Origin: Mycobacterium barrassiae
GTDB lineage: Bacteria; Actinomycetota; Actinomycetes; Mycobacteriales; Mycobacteriaceae
Length of the DNA stretch: 64,000 nt
NCBI RefSeq assembly: GCF_025822765.1
Contig: NZ_JACKUK010000025.1
Span: 63,084-127,083 of the forward strand
Direction of reading: 5' to 3'
Of this stretch, positions 45,658 to 54,358 are shown one piece after another. The stretch's first letter is position 1; every line of letters begins with the position of its first letter. The notes under the pieces are model-generated. The model saw only the letters and a list, made by a program, of their open reading frames with translations, was not told the origin of the DNA and did no database searches. The position numbers and the translations under genes were made by a program.

Positions 45658-47034
45658 CTAGGCCTGCGCCAGCAGCTTTTCCAGCTTCTCGTTGACGGCG
45701 GGAAGCTGCGACGTCAGCACCGAGATGATCTTCTCTCGCGCGCGCTCGCTGACACCCGCCGACACGTGATGCAACACGTTGAGCCGGGATCTGTCGACCC
45801 ACGCCATCATGTCGGGGTCGGAGAACCAGTGCACCTGATTCTTGTTGAACGCCAACATCATGCGCAGCCAGTCGGCGGGCTCGGACGGATACGGCACGGG
45901 ATTGCAGTACGCATTTCGCGTCTCGTCGTCGGGGTACGTCGCTTCGACGTGGCCGATCACAGCGGCGCTGAACGCCGGCTGGCACGTGCGCACCGCCTGC
46001 AGCGCGATCCGCTCGTCGGTGAACACCGTCGCCGGCTCGATGTGCGCGAAACCATCTGCGCTGCAATCGATATAGAGCGCCGAGCCGTCGATGTCGCGCG
46101 TTCCCCCCTCGAGCGTGATCCGACCCGGTTCGATCGACTCGACATGGCCCATCCGCACGACATCATCGATGCGGCGCAACTGCTCGAGTTCACCCTGGGA
46201 CAGGATCGCGCAGCGGTACATCGTCGGCTCGATCGACCGGTCGATACGCATCAGGCAGCCCTTGGCCTCCAGCCGGTCGAACAGGTCGGGCAGCGACTCC
46301 GCGTCGATGACGGCGTTGAGCTGGTTGGAGAAATCGCGCAGCACGCGCTTGGCGAACTGCGATCCCGGCTGAACCGTGGCGCGATCCAGAATCCAGGAGT
46401 CGCGCGGCTTGATCCACGTCAGTCGTTGCGGTGCGACACCGTGCCGCAGCAGCCACACGCATGTGTCCATCCCCGTCTTGCCCGCGCCCACGATGACGTA
46501 GCGATCGCGGCCCTCGCGGATGCGCGGTAGCTCGTTGGGCGGTACGCACTCGACACCGGGAGCGACGGCGTAGGACGGCCCCCGCATGGACGGCACGATG
46601 ATCTCGACGTGCGTGGTCACCAGGCGTCGCGCGGACACCTCGATGTGCTCACCGCCGAGCGTGCGCACCAGGCCGTCGCCCAGATACTCGGCCATCGGCA
46701 GGTACGTCACCCGGCCAGTCGGCAGCAACTGGTGGCGCATCACGTTGTCGAAGTACGCGCACACTTCGGCGCCGCTGGCCAACTCGTAGAAGCCGGCGTT
46801 GAAACCGGTCTGATCGATGGTGTCGCTACCGAGGTGGCGAGAGTTCACGCCGTAGTAGGCCGACGGCTGATGCAGCCGCACAAATGAATAGGCGGTGGTC
46901 CAGTGACCTCCGGGCCGGTCGTTTCGATCGACCACCACGACCGTGGCGTCGGATTCTGCGACCAGCGTGTCGATGAATGCGAGCCCCATCGCGCCCGCAC
47001 CCACCACGAGGTAGTCCGCCTCGATGGCTGCCAT
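45658..47034 (-). CDS. FAD/NAD(P)-dependent oxidoreductase, monooxygenase-like
   Basis: Flavoprotein of 458 aa with an N-terminal FAD motif (DYLVVGAGAMGLAFIDTLV), RPGGHWTTAYSFVRLHQPSAYYG, and a second dinucleotide motif (RYVIVGAGKTGMDTCVWLL) in the middle. This two-Rossmann pattern resembles flavin-dependent monooxygenases, but the typical Baeyer-Villiger fingerprint is not seen. Substrate unknown. The epoxide hydrolase gene lies six bases upstream in the same orientation, so a shared transcript is likely. Confidence 0.75.
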   Translation of the reverse strand: MAAIEADYLVVGAGAMGLAFIDTLVAESDATVVVVDRNDRPGGHWTTAYSFVRLHQPSAYYGVNSRHLGSDTIDQTGFNAGFYELASGAEVCAYFDNVMRHQLLPTGRVTYLPMAEYLGDGLVRTLGGEHIEVSARRLVTTHVEIIVPSMRGPSYAVAPGVECVPPNELPRIREGRDRYVIVGAGKTGMDTCVWLLRHGVAPQRLTWIKPRDSWILDRATVQPGSQFAKRVLRDFSNQLNAVIDAESLPDLFDRLEAKGCLMRIDRSIEPTMYRCAILSQGELEQLRRIDDVVRMGHVESIEPGRITLEGGTRDIDGSALYIDCSADGFAHIEPATVFTDERIALQAVRTCQPAFSAAVIGHVEATYPDDETRNAYCNPVPYPSEPADWLRMMLAFNKNQVHWFSDPDMMAWVDRSRLNVLHHVSAGVSERAREKIISVLTSQLPAVNEKLEKLLAQA

Positions 47035-47040
47035 GGGCTC

Positions 47041-48144
47041 CTAACGTACGCCGCCGAAGAACTTGGCCACGTCGTCGACGAAGAGTTCGGGCTGTTCGAA
47101 CGCCGCGAAGTGGCCACCGCGCGGCATATCGGTCCAGTGCGTGATGTTGTACCCCGCCTCGCACCAGTTACGCGGCGCCTTGAGGATCTCCCTGGGGAAC
47201 GCGGCGACCCCGGTGGGCAACTCGACGCGGTCGAAGCCGCCGAATGAATTGAAACTCTCCCAGTACAGCCGCGCCGACGATGCGCCCGACGCGGTCAGCC
47301 AGTAGAGCATGACGTTGTCGAGCATCTCGTCCTTGGTCAACACGTTCTCCGGGTCGCCGTCGCTGTCCGTCCACGACCAGAACTTCTCGACGATCCACGC
47401 GAGCTGGCCGACGGGGGAGTCCACCAACCCGTAGCCGAGGGTCTGCGGTCGCGTGGACTGCTGTTTGGAGTAGCCCGAATCCCACTTCTGGTAGTACTCC
47501 GCCCGCTCCAGCGCAGCCTTCTCGTCGTCGGTGGGATTCTTCAGTTCACCGGGCGGAAAACCGAGCGGCATGTTCAGGTGGATCGCCACGCAGCGTCCGC
47601 CGTTGCGGCCGATCTGGGTGGTGACGGCGGCGCCCCAGTCGCCGCCCTGCGCGCCGAAGCGCTCGTAGCCGAGTTCACCCATCAGGGTGTCCCACGCCGT
47701 CGCGATCTTCTCGATACCCCAGCCGGCGGTCGTGGGCTTGCCGGAGAAGCCGTAGCCCGGAAGTGACGGGCACACCACGTCGAAGCCCTGCTCGGTGAGC
47801 GGCTCGATGACCTTGTGGAATTCGACGATCGATCCGGGCCAGCCGTGGGTGATCAGCAACGGGAACGCGTCCTCGCGCCCGGAGCGCTGGTGGATGAAAT
47901 GGATGTCCAGGCCGTCGATTTCGGTGGTGTAGTGATCGAAGCGGTTCAGCGCTTCTTCCCGTGCGCGCCAGTCGTACTCGTTGGCCCAGTAGTCGGCGAG
48001 TCGCTGGGTGTAGGCCAACGGGATGCCCTGGGTCCAGTCGTCGACGCATTCGGCGTCCGGCCAGCGGGTGCGTGCGAGTCGGGATTTCAGGTCGTCGAGG
48101 TCGGCGTCGGGGATCGCGATGCGGAAGGGCTTGATCGTGGCCAT
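47041..48144 (-). CDS. Epoxide hydrolase with EHN domain
   Basis: Alpha/beta hydrolase of 367 aa of the microsomal-type (EHN) epoxide hydrolase group. The N-terminal EHN domain (residues 1-100) has FRIAIPDADLDDLKSRLARTRWP; then oxyanion motif HGWPGSIVEFHK, nucleophile Asp in GAQGGDWGAAV (about 165) and catalytic His in MPRGGHFAAFEQPE. It should open epoxides of lipophilic compounds. The gene lies next to a flavoprotein monooxygenase that could make the epoxide. Confidence 0.9.
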   Translation of the reverse strand: MATIKPFRIAIPDADLDDLKSRLARTRWPDAECVDDWTQGIPLAYTQRLADYWANEYDWRAREEALNRFDHYTTEIDGLDIHFIHQRSGREDAFPLLITHGWPGSIVEFHKVIEPLTEQGFDVVCPSLPGYGFSGKPTTAGWGIEKIATAWDTLMGELGYERFGAQGGDWGAAVTTQIGRNGGRCVAIHLNMPLGFPPGELKNPTDDEKAALERAEYYQKWDSGYSKQQSTRPQTLGYGLVDSPVGQLAWIVEKFWSWTDSDGDPENVLTKDEMLDNVMLYWLTASGASSARLYWESFNSFGGFDRVELPTGVAAFPREILKAPRNWCEAGYNITHWTDMPRGGHFAAFEQPELFVDDVAKFFGGVR

Positions 48145-48166
48145 GCCCTCATCCTTACCAAGACCC

Positions 48167-48236
48167 TCGCCGAGACTGCTAGGAGTGCGGATATTTCTGC
48201 GGCGATTTCGCGATCTGTCCGCAGTTTCGACGCGAC
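48167..48236. repeat. Intergenic palindrome, family B copy 2
   Basis: The right half, TTTCGCGATCTGT-cc-GCAGTTTCGACGCGA, closely matches the right arm of the element at 45590; the left half starts TCGCCGAGACTGCT and is less well conserved. It lies between divergent genes (epoxide hydrolase and acyl-CoA synthetase). Confidence 0.6.
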
Positions 48237-48245
48237 GATGAGGCG

Positions 48246-49865
48246 ATGAAGTCCCAAGACGCAGGGCCCACCGATACCGCCATCCTCGAGGAGACGATCG
48301 GCGCGAACTTCGAGCGCACGGTCGCCGCCCATCCCGACGGGGACGCGCTGGTCGACATGGCAAGTGGCCGACGGTGGACGTACGCCGAACTCAACGAGGA
48401 CATCGACGTCATCGCGCGCGGCCTCATGGCCCTCGGTATCCAAGTAGGGGACCGGATTGGCATCTGGTCGCCGAACTGTGCGGAGTGGACGATCGTGCAG
48501 TACGCCACCGCGAAGATCGGCGCGATCCTGGTCAACATCAACCCGGCCTATCGCACACACGAACTCGCCTACGTGCTCAAGCAGTCGGGCATCCGGACGC
48601 TGATCTCCGCGACGTCGTTCAAGACGTCGGACTACGTGGGCATGGTCGACGAGGTGCGTGCCGAGACTCCCGACCTAGCCGAGGTGCTGTACCTCGGCAC
48701 CGATGACTGGCGCGAACTCCAACAGCGCGCCGACGAAGTACCGGTCGACGGGCTGCGGAAGTGCATGGAGTCGTTGGACAACAACCAGCCGATCAACATT
48801 CAATACACTTCGGGCACAACGGGTTTCCCGAAGGGCGCGACGCTCTCGCACCGAAACATCCTCAACAACGGATATTTCACCACCGAGCTGATCAACTTTG
48901 GCCCGGACGACCGGCTGTGTATTCCGGTGCCGTTCTATCACTGCTTCGGCATGGTGATGGGCAATCTCGGCTGTACCAGCCACGGGACCACCATGGTCAT
49001 TCCCGCGCCGGCATTCGACCCGGGGCTCACCCTGGATGCCATCGAATCCGAAAGGTGCACAGCTGTTTACGGGGTACCGACGATGTTCATCGCGATGCTC
49101 GGTCAGCCCGACCTGGCGCAGCGTGACCTGTCGTCGCTGAGAACGGGCATCATGGCTGGAGCGGTCTGCCCCATCGAGGTCATGAAGCGCTGCGTCAACG
49201 ACATGAACATGACCGAGGTCGCGATCGCCTACGGGATGACCGAGACGTCGCCGGTGTCCTGCCAGACACTCATCGACGACGACCTCGAACGCCGCACCAG
49301 TTCAATAGGCCGGGCCCATCCGCACGTTGAGATCAAGATCGTCGACCCCGAAACCGGCGAGGTCGTCGAACGCGGGAAGCCCGGCGAATTCTGCACGCGC
49401 GGTTACTCGGTGATGCTCGGCTACTGGCAGGACGAGGCCAAGACGAACGAGGCGATCGACACCGAGGGTTGGATGCACACCGGCGACCTCGCCGTCATGC
49501 GCGACGACGGCTACTGCAACATCGTCGGCCGCATCAAGGACATGGTGATCCGCGGCGGCGAGAACATCTACCCGCGCGAGATCGAGGAGTTCCTGTACAC
49601 GCATCCCGACGTCGACGACGCGCAGGTCATCGGCGTGCCCGACGCGAAGTACGGCGAGGAGGTCTGCGCGTGGGTGCGGATGAAGCCGGGCAGGAGTCCG
49701 CTGGACGCACAGGCGTTGCGTGACTTCGCCAACGGCAAGCTGGCCCACTACAAGATCCCGCGGTACGTCCACGTGGTCGACGAGTTTCCGATGACCGTCA
49801 CAGGCAAGGTGCGCAAGGTCGAGATGCGTGCTGAAATGGTGAAACTTCTCGGCCTCGACTCCTGA
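48246..49865 (+). CDS. Fatty-acyl-CoA synthetase, FadD35-like
   Basis: AMP-forming acyl-CoA synthetase of 539 aa. The ATP-binding P-loop [18 protein letters not shown] (about 195), the [10 protein letters not shown] motif, the hinge [27 protein letters not shown] and the C-terminal catalytic Lys in [11 protein letters not shown] are present. It activates a carboxylic acid, probably medium or long chain, for degradation or synthesis. It resembles FadD35 (Rv2505c). No fatty-acid operon surrounds it. Confidence 0.93.
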   Translation: MKSQDAGPTDTAILEETIGANFERTVAAHPDGDALVDMASGRRWTYAELNEDIDVIARGLMALGIQVGDRIGIWSPNCAEWTIVQYATAKIGAILVNINPAYRTHELAYVLKQSGIRTLISATSFKTSDYVGMVDEVRAETPDLAEVLYLGTDDWRELQQRADEVPVDGLRKCMESLDNNQPINIQYTSGTTGFPKGATLSHRNILNNGYFTTELINFGPDDRLCIPVPFYHCFGMVMGNLGCTSHGTTMVIPAPAFDPGLTLDAIESERCTAVYGVPTMFIAMLGQPDLAQRDLSSLRTGIMAGAVCPIEVMKRCVNDMNMTEVAIAYGMTETSPVSCQTLIDDDLERRTSSIGRAHPHVEIKIVDPETGEVVERGKPGEFCTRGYSVMLGYWQDEAKTNEAIDTEGWMHTGDLAVMRDDGYCNIVGRIKDMVIRGGENIYPREIEEFLYTHPDVDDAQVIGVPDAKYGEEVCAWVRMKPGRSPLDAQALRDFANGKLAHYKIPRYVHVVDEFPMTVTGKVRKVEMRAEMVKLLGLDS

Positions 49866-49877
49866 GAGGGATGAATT

Positions 49878-50330
49878 TTGGCGACCGCCGGAGTCCCTAT
49901 CTATGTGACTTCTGTACCGACCGTGGCGCGTCGCGCTTGCGCAACGCTTGCGGCTACTTCGGCGACGCTGCACGCGGCGATGCTCGGCCACGCGTCCAGC
50001 GTGGTCGCGGCCGGCCTGCTCGCCACGATGATCGCCGCGTGCCTGTATTGCGCCCGCGAGCTGTGGCGCGACGGCACGGCGCGGGCCTGGGTGATCGTCG
50101 CCCTGATGAACCTCGCCATGATCGCGCTGCACCTGCCTGCGCCCGCTCATCACCACGGCGCTCCGAGCGCAGCGGCTCCGCCGTCGACGCTGATGGCGGT
50201 GGCCACCCTGCTGGCGCTCACCGAGGTCGCCGCCGCGGCTGCCGCACTGTACGTCGGCAGCCGCGGGCAGCTCGCGCGGCTAGCGGTACACCAGGCCGCT
50301 GAGCCTGCGCGCCAACGCCAGCCGAACTGA
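49878..50330 (+). CDS. Small membrane protein of unknown function
   Basis: Protein of 150 aa that starts with TTG (AGAGGG seven bases upstream). Three to four hydrophobic helices are present (AAMLGHASSVVAAGLLATMIAACLYCA, RAWVIVALMNLAMIALHL, TLMAVATLLALTEVAAAAAALYVG) with a His cluster PAPAHHHGAP between. No family is recognised with confidence; a metal role for the histidines is speculation. The alternative frame with an ATG seven bases earlier lacks hydrophobic character. It overlaps the convergent FAD gene by 51 bases. Confidence 0.6.
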   Translation: MATAGVPIYVTSVPTVARRACATLAATSATLHAAMLGHASSVVAAGLLATMIAACLYCARELWRDGTARAWVIVALMNLAMIALHLPAPAHHHGAPSAAAPPSTLMAVATLLALTEVAAAAAALYVGSRGQLARLAVHQAAEPARQRQPN

Positions 50331-51416
50331 CGGCACCCGCCCGACGACGCTGATCGCGGCGTTGCGAACCGGTCGTGCCGCGCGTGGCAGCGTGGCCAGC
50401 CGGGTCAGCCGATCCGTCATTGCCACAACGTCTTCGGCGATCGGACGGCGAGCCGCACTGTAGTCGTCGAGCACACTGTCCGGCGCTCCGCCGAGTACGG
50501 CGGCGAGCGCGTCGCTCAACGCGACGGCGTCCTGGATGCCCAGATTCATGCCCTGCCCGCCGGCCGGGCTGTGTACATGCGCCGCGTCGCCGGCGAGCAG
50601 CAGACGGCCCGCGCGGAAGGTGTCGGCGACGCGATGATGGACCCGGAATCGCGAACCCCAGATGACGTCGGTGACCACCATGCGGTCCGTGCCGACGCGC
50701 GCGTCGAGGATCTGCTGGACGAATTCCGCGGAGGGCTCCTCCGGAGCGTCGGCGACCGGCGCCACGATTCGGTGGATGCCGTCGGGCAGCGGCGCGACCA
50801 CGGTCAGGCCCGCCGTCGCCCAGAACAGGATGACCTCGTCGTCGGGTGCGTCGCCGACCAGCCTGACGTCGGCCAGCATGAACGACTCGTCGTATACGTC
50901 GCCCTCGAACCCGATGCCCGCCTGCTCGCGCACGACGCTGCGAATGCCGTCGGCGCCCACGGCGTAGCGCGCCCGGATGACGTCGCCGTCCTCGAACGTC
51001 GCCGTCACCCCGTCGCGATCCTGGGCGATCGCCGTCACGGTCTTGGGCCGCAGTACCGAGCCGCCGAGTTCGACGAGCCTGTCGAGCAGCAGCCGTTCGG
51101 TCGTCGACTGCGGAACCATCAGCGAATACGGATACTCGGTCGGCAACCCGCTGAAGTCGATCGGGATCAGCGTGCGGCCCCGGTCGCGGATCGTGAACAC
51201 CGGCGCCTCGACGCCCTCCTTCACCAGTCGGCGCGCGACGTCCAGCGGTTCCAGGACCTCCAGCGAGCGGGCGTTCACTACGGCCGCCCGTGAGGTGTTG
51301 GCGCCCGCGGGCGCGCGGTCGACCACCGTCGTCGCGATGCCCTTCGCGACCAGTGAGGCGGCGAGCGTCAACCCTGTCGGACCTGCCCCGATCACGAGAA
51401 CTTGTGTGTCGTACAT
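50280..51416 (-). CDS. FAD-dependent aromatic hydroxylase
   Basis: Class A flavin monooxygenase of 378 aa. It has the FAD motif VLVIGAGPTGLTLAASLVAKGI, the DG motif YAVGADGIRSVVRE and the second FAD motif RLLLAGDAAHVHSPAGGQGMNLGIQDA. These enzymes hydroxylate phenols or polyketides with NAD(P)H. The ATG is preferred to a TTG four codons earlier. It is divergent from a TetR gene, with two matching operators between them, so its substrate may be the repressor's inducer. Confidence 0.9.
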   Translation of the reverse strand: MYDTQVLVIGAGPTGLTLAASLVAKGIATTVVDRAPAGANTSRAAVVNARSLEVLEPLDVARRLVKEGVEAPVFTIRDRGRTLIPIDFSGLPTEYPYSLMVPQSTTERLLLDRLVELGGSVLRPKTVTAIAQDRDGVTATFEDGDVIRARYAVGADGIRSVVREQAGIGFEGDVYDESFMLADVRLVGDAPDDEVILFWATAGLTVVAPLPDGIHRIVAPVADAPEEPSAEFVQQILDARVGTDRMVVTDVIWGSRFRVHHRVADTFRAGRLLLAGDAAHVHSPAGGQGMNLGIQDAVALSDALAAVLGGAPDSVLDDYSAARRPIAEDVVAMTDRLTRLATLPRAARPVRNAAISVVGRVPSVRLALARRLSGLVYR

Positions 51417-51440
51417 CTGCCTCTCCAATCACTTGCTCAT

Positions 51441-51464
51441 CTATGTCAACGCTTGTTGGCATAG
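51441..51464. promoter_or_regulatory. TetR operator 1
   Basis: Palindrome with 10-base arms and 4-base centre, core ATGTCAAC-gctt-GTTGGCAT flanked by CT/AG. It lies near the start of the hydroxylase gene, and its core is repeated at 51486. Confidence 0.75.
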
Positions 51465-51485
51465 ATGATTCCCCTTCTCGGGCGC

Positions 51486-51509
51486 CAATGTCAACACTTG
51501 TTGGCCTAC
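51486..51509. promoter_or_regulatory. TetR operator 2
   Basis: ATGTCAAC-actt-GTTGGCCT is the second copy of the palindrome, centred 45 bases from the first. A third half-site GTTGGCAT overlaps the TetR ATG. Confidence 0.7.
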
Positions 51510-51512
51510 AAT
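51507..51512 (+). promoter_or_regulatory. -10 element, leaderless tetR start
   Basis: TACAAT seven bases before the ATG; overlaps operator 2, which would allow direct autorepression. Confidence 0.6.
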
Positions 51513-51519
51513 CGTTGGC

Positions 51520-52062
51520 ATGCGCAGATCGTCGGAGCAGACCAAGGCTCAGATCCTGGCGGCGGCCAGGGAGAGGTTCGCCGAATCCGGCTTCGAGAGG
51601 GCCACCATCAGGGCCATCGCGGCGGACGCGAACATCGACCCCTCGATGGTGATGCGGTACTTCGGCAGCAAGGACCAGCTGTTCGCCGCGGCAGCCGATT
51701 TCGATCTGGAGCTTCCGGATCTGTCCGACGTCGACCGCGACCAGTTGGGGGCTGCCCTCGTCGACCACTTCATGAACAGGTGGGAACGCGACGAGGTGCT
51801 CATCGTGCTGCTACGGGCCAGCGCCACCAATGCCGAAGCGGCGGAACGCATGCGGGCGTTGTTCGCCAGTCAGCTGTTGCCGGCCGTCGCAAAGATCAAC
51901 CCCGATGCGCCGGAACGCCGCGCGGCATTAATCGCCACGCAGACACTCGGCCTCGCCCTGTGCCGTTATGTGCTGCAGCTGCCACCGATCGTCGCCATGT
52001 CACGCGACGAGGCGGTCGCCTGGTTGGGACCCACCGTGCAGCGCTACCTCGACGGGCCTTAG
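51520..52062 (+). CDS. TetR-family repressor of the hydroxylase gene
   Basis: Regulator of 180 aa with the HTH RRSSEQTKAQILAAARERFAESGFERATIRAIAADANIDPSMVMRYFGSKDQLFAAA and a helical ligand domain of the TetR_C type (WERDEVLIVLLRASATNAEAAERM). The divergent arrangement and the two palindromes with its -10 embedded show probable control of itself and of the FAD hydroxylase gene. The ligand is unknown, probably an aromatic substrate. Confidence 0.88.
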   Translation: MRRSSEQTKAQILAAARERFAESGFERATIRAIAADANIDPSMVMRYFGSKDQLFAAAADFDLELPDLSDVDRDQLGAALVDHFMNRWERDEVLIVLLRASATNAEAAERMRALFASQLLPAVAKINPDAPERRAALIATQTLGLALCRYVLQLPPIVAMSRDEAVAWLGPTVQRYLDGP

Positions 52063-52072
52063 ATAATCGGCG

Positions 52073-52525
52073 GTGATGTGGACCCCGACGCTCGTCCTGA
52101 TCGCCGCCGCCACCCTCGTCGCCTGCGTACTTCTCGGTGGCGGTCTCTACGAGACTGCTGTCGTCGATCCGGCGTGGCCGAAGCGGCCCGGCATCATCCA
52201 GGCGCACAACGGGGGAATCTCCCGGCGGCGGTTCTGGATTCCTGCACACACGTTGTTCGAGGTGCTGCTGATCGTCGCGCTCATCGCCGCGTGGCAAGAC
52301 GCCGACGTGCGGGTTGCGCTGCTGGTGGCGCTGGTCAGTCATACCGTGATGCGGGTGTGGTCGCTCGTCGACTTCATACCGAAGGCGGTGGAGTTCGAGA
52401 AGGCGGATCCGGCGGCCGTCGACGAGCGCGCGGCGGTGGCATGGACCCGGCGCAGTCTGTTGCGGTTGCCGCTGGATTTCGTCACGTGTGTGGCGTTGCT
52501 CTGGGCGGTGGCGGGGTATGCCTGA
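52073..52525 (+). CDS. DUF1772-like membrane protein
   Basis: Protein of about 150 aa with four hydrophobic helices (PTLVLIAAATLVACVLLGGGLYE, PAHTLFEVLLIVALIAAW, VRVALLVALVSHTVMRVW, FVTCVALLWAVAGY) and a GGGLYETAVVDPAW segment typical of small DUF1772-like anthrone oxygenase-related proteins. Function unknown. GTG and ATG are adjacent start options; GATAAT lies shortly before. It follows the TetR gene by ten bases. Confidence 0.7.
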   Translation: MMWTPTLVLIAAATLVACVLLGGGLYETAVVDPAWPKRPGIIQAHNGGISRRRFWIPAHTLFEVLLIVALIAAWQDADVRVALLVALVSHTVMRVWSLVDFIPKAVEFEKADPAAVDERAAVAWTRRSLLRLPLDFVTCVALLWAVAGYA

Positions 52526-52548
52526 CCGAAGGCTGAAGGGAGCCGTAG

Positions 52549-52794
52549 ATGATTTCGCCCGATGATTTGCGCCGGCTGCTGGGAGCCGACGAGAAGGACG
52601 CGATCCTGGTGTTGGTGGAAGGCCGCATCGAGGTGATCGGCGCCGGCAAGCTCGCGTCCGAGCCGTACCGGGGCGCATTGGAGATCGTGTCGCGCGACGA
52701 TCTCGTCCGACGCGTCGGCGAGGAGCCGTCGGATCTGGATCTCACCTCCCAAGCGGTCGCGCTCGACACGGCGGTCGCGGAGCTGGGCGGCTGA
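52549..52794 (+). CDS. Small hypothetical protein
   Basis: Hydrophilic 81-aa protein (MISPDDLRRLLGADEKDAILVLVEG...), with a good ribosome site (GAAGGGAG) before the ATG. It looks like a small alpha/beta domain with no recognised family. It is directly followed by a large palindrome. Confidence 0.6.
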   Translation: MISPDDLRRLLGADEKDAILVLVEGRIEVIGAGKLASEPYRGALEIVSRDDLVRRVGEEPSDLDLTSQAVALDTAVAELGG

Positions 52795-52800
52795 CCCCGG

Positions 52801-52853
52801 GCGATTTGTGTGCGTTTGAGAGCGCTCAGCGCTCCTCGATGCACACAAATCGC
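52801..52853. repeat. 53-bp intergenic palindrome, family A copy 2
   Basis: Arms of 26 bases around one C, with GCGATTTGTGTGC at one end and GCACACAAATCGC at the other and a second block AGCGCT/AGCGCT near the centre. It separates convergent genes and could end both transcripts. The ends and overall length match the element at 23750. Confidence 0.8.
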
Positions 52854-52858
52854 GGGTG

Positions 52859-54328
52859 TTACAACCCGATCCGGCGATAGCGGGCCAGCCGAGCGGTCAG
52901 GCGCTCGGCGTCGGGTATCGACCGCAGCGCGTGCAGTTCGTTGGCGATCGTCGCCGACAGTCGCTGCGTGAACGCCAGTGGTTCGTCGGCCGCATCCGGA
53001 CGTTCGGGCACGATGGCGTCGACGATTCCGCTGGCCAACAAATCCGCCGATCGAATCCCTTGCGCCTCAGCGAGTTCCGGCGCATGGGCGGTGTCGCGGA
53101 ACACGATCGCACTCGCCCCTTCCGGCGGCAGCGGCGCCAACCAGCCATGCAATGCTGCCAACACTCGATCGGCGGGCACCATCGCCAGCGCAGGCCCGCC
53201 ACTGCCCTGGCCGAGCAGCACCGACACTGTCGGCGTGTCCAGCGTCACGAGATCGGCCAGGCACCTTGCGATTTCGCCGGCCAGGCCATCCTGTTCGGCC
53301 TCGACCGTGAGCGCCGGTCCGGCAGTGTCGATCACGAGTACGAGCGGCAACTTCAGGCCCGCCGCCAATGCCATGCCCCGTCGCGCCTCGCGCAGTGCCG
53401 CCGGCCCGACCATCCCGCCGAGCACCCGCTGTTGGCCGAGTACCACCGCCGGTTGTCCGCCGAACCTGGCCAACGCCAGCAGCGTGGTGGCGTCCTCGCC
53501 GCGGCCGGTGCCCGACAGCAGCACCCGCTCGGTTGTCCCGTGCCGCAACAGATAACCGACGCCCGGGCGGTCCGGTCGGCGTGACGCCAGAACCGAGTTC
53601 CATGCGGGCACGTCCGGAACCGCGGCGGCATCCGGGGGCGGCGGCGGCGAATCGGGCGGGTCGGCAAGAACCTTCAGCGTGCGGTCGAGTGTCCTGCGCA
53701 CCGCCTCCAACGGGATCACCCCGTCGATGACGCCGTGGCGCTCCAGGTTCTCCGCGGTCTGGACGCCCGAGGGAAACGGCTCGCCGTAGAGATGCTCGTA
53801 CACCCGCGGGCCGAGGAACCCGATGAGCGCGCCCGGCTCGGCGGCGGTGACATGCCCCAGCGAACCCCACGACGCGAACACCCCGCCCGTCGTCGGATGC
53901 CGCAGGTACACCAGGTACGGCAGATGCGCCCGCTTGTGCAGCTCGACGGCCGCGGCGATCTTCACCATCTGCAGGAACGCGACGGTGCCCTCCTGCATGC
54001 GGGTGCCCCCGGAGCTGGGCGACGCGACCAGCGGCAGCCGCTCGGCCGTCGCCCTGGCCACCGCGGTGGTGATCCGCTCGGCCGCGGCCACCCCGATCGA
54101 GCCGGCCAGGAAGTCGAACTCGCAGGCCACCAGCGCCACCCGCCGGCCGAACACGGTGCCCTCGCCGGTCAGCACCGCTTCGTCGAGCCCCGTCTTGGCG
54201 GCCGCAGCGGCCAGTTCGCGCTGGTACTCCTCGCTGCCGCCGACCACCAGTGGCGCCGTGTCCCAGCTTCGGAACGAGTCTGCGTCCAGGACGGCATCGC
54301 GCAGGTCAAGCGCACCAATCCGGCTCAT
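52859..54328 (-). CDS. accD3: Acyl-CoA carboxylase carboxyltransferase AccD3
   Basis: Biotin-dependent carboxyltransferase beta-subunit (489 aa; AccD3, Rv0904c). It consists of two crotonase-like halves: the N-half has SSGGTRMQEGTVAFLQMVKIAAA and HPTTGGVFASWGSLGHVTAAEPGALIGFLGPRV; the C-half has LALARFGGQPAVVLGQQ, LVLVIDTAGPALTVEAEQDG and VLLGQGSGGPALAM. It transfers CO2 from carboxybiotin to an acyl-CoA. Its alpha partner is not in the window. A zinc domain, as in E. coli AccD, is absent. Confidence 0.92.
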   Translation of the reverse strand: MSRIGALDLRDAVLDADSFRSWDTAPLVVGGSEEYQRELAAAAAKTGLDEAVLTGEGTVFGRRVALVACEFDFLAGSIGVAAAERITTAVARATAERLPLVASPSSGGTRMQEGTVAFLQMVKIAAAVELHKRAHLPYLVYLRHPTTGGVFASWGSLGHVTAAEPGALIGFLGPRVYEHLYGEPFPSGVQTAENLERHGVIDGVIPLEAVRRTLDRTLKVLADPPDSPPPPPDAAAVPDVPAWNSVLASRRPDRPGVGYLLRHGTTERVLLSGTGRGEDATTLLALARFGGQPAVVLGQQRVLGGMVGPAALREARRGMALAAGLKLPLVLVIDTAGPALTVEAEQDGLAGEIARCLADLVTLDTPTVSVLLGQGSGGPALAMVPADRVLAALHGWLAPLPPEGASAIVFRDTAHAPELAEAQGIRSADLLASGIVDAIVPERPDAADEPLAFTQRLSATIANELHALRSIPDAERLTARLARYRRIGL

Positions 54329-54346
54329 TTGCCGAGGCTATCTGGC

Positions 54347-54352
54347 TACTGT
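54347..54352 (+). promoter_or_regulatory. -10 element, leaderless start
   Basis: TACTGT followed by six bases and then the GTG of the next gene. Confidence 0.55.
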
Positions 54353-54358
54353 GTGCGC

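Noticed and set aside
49871-50302. Alternative 143-codon frame at the small membrane protein gene
   Set aside because: It lacks hydrophobic periodicity and is Arg-rich; the TTG-started frame gives clear membrane helices.
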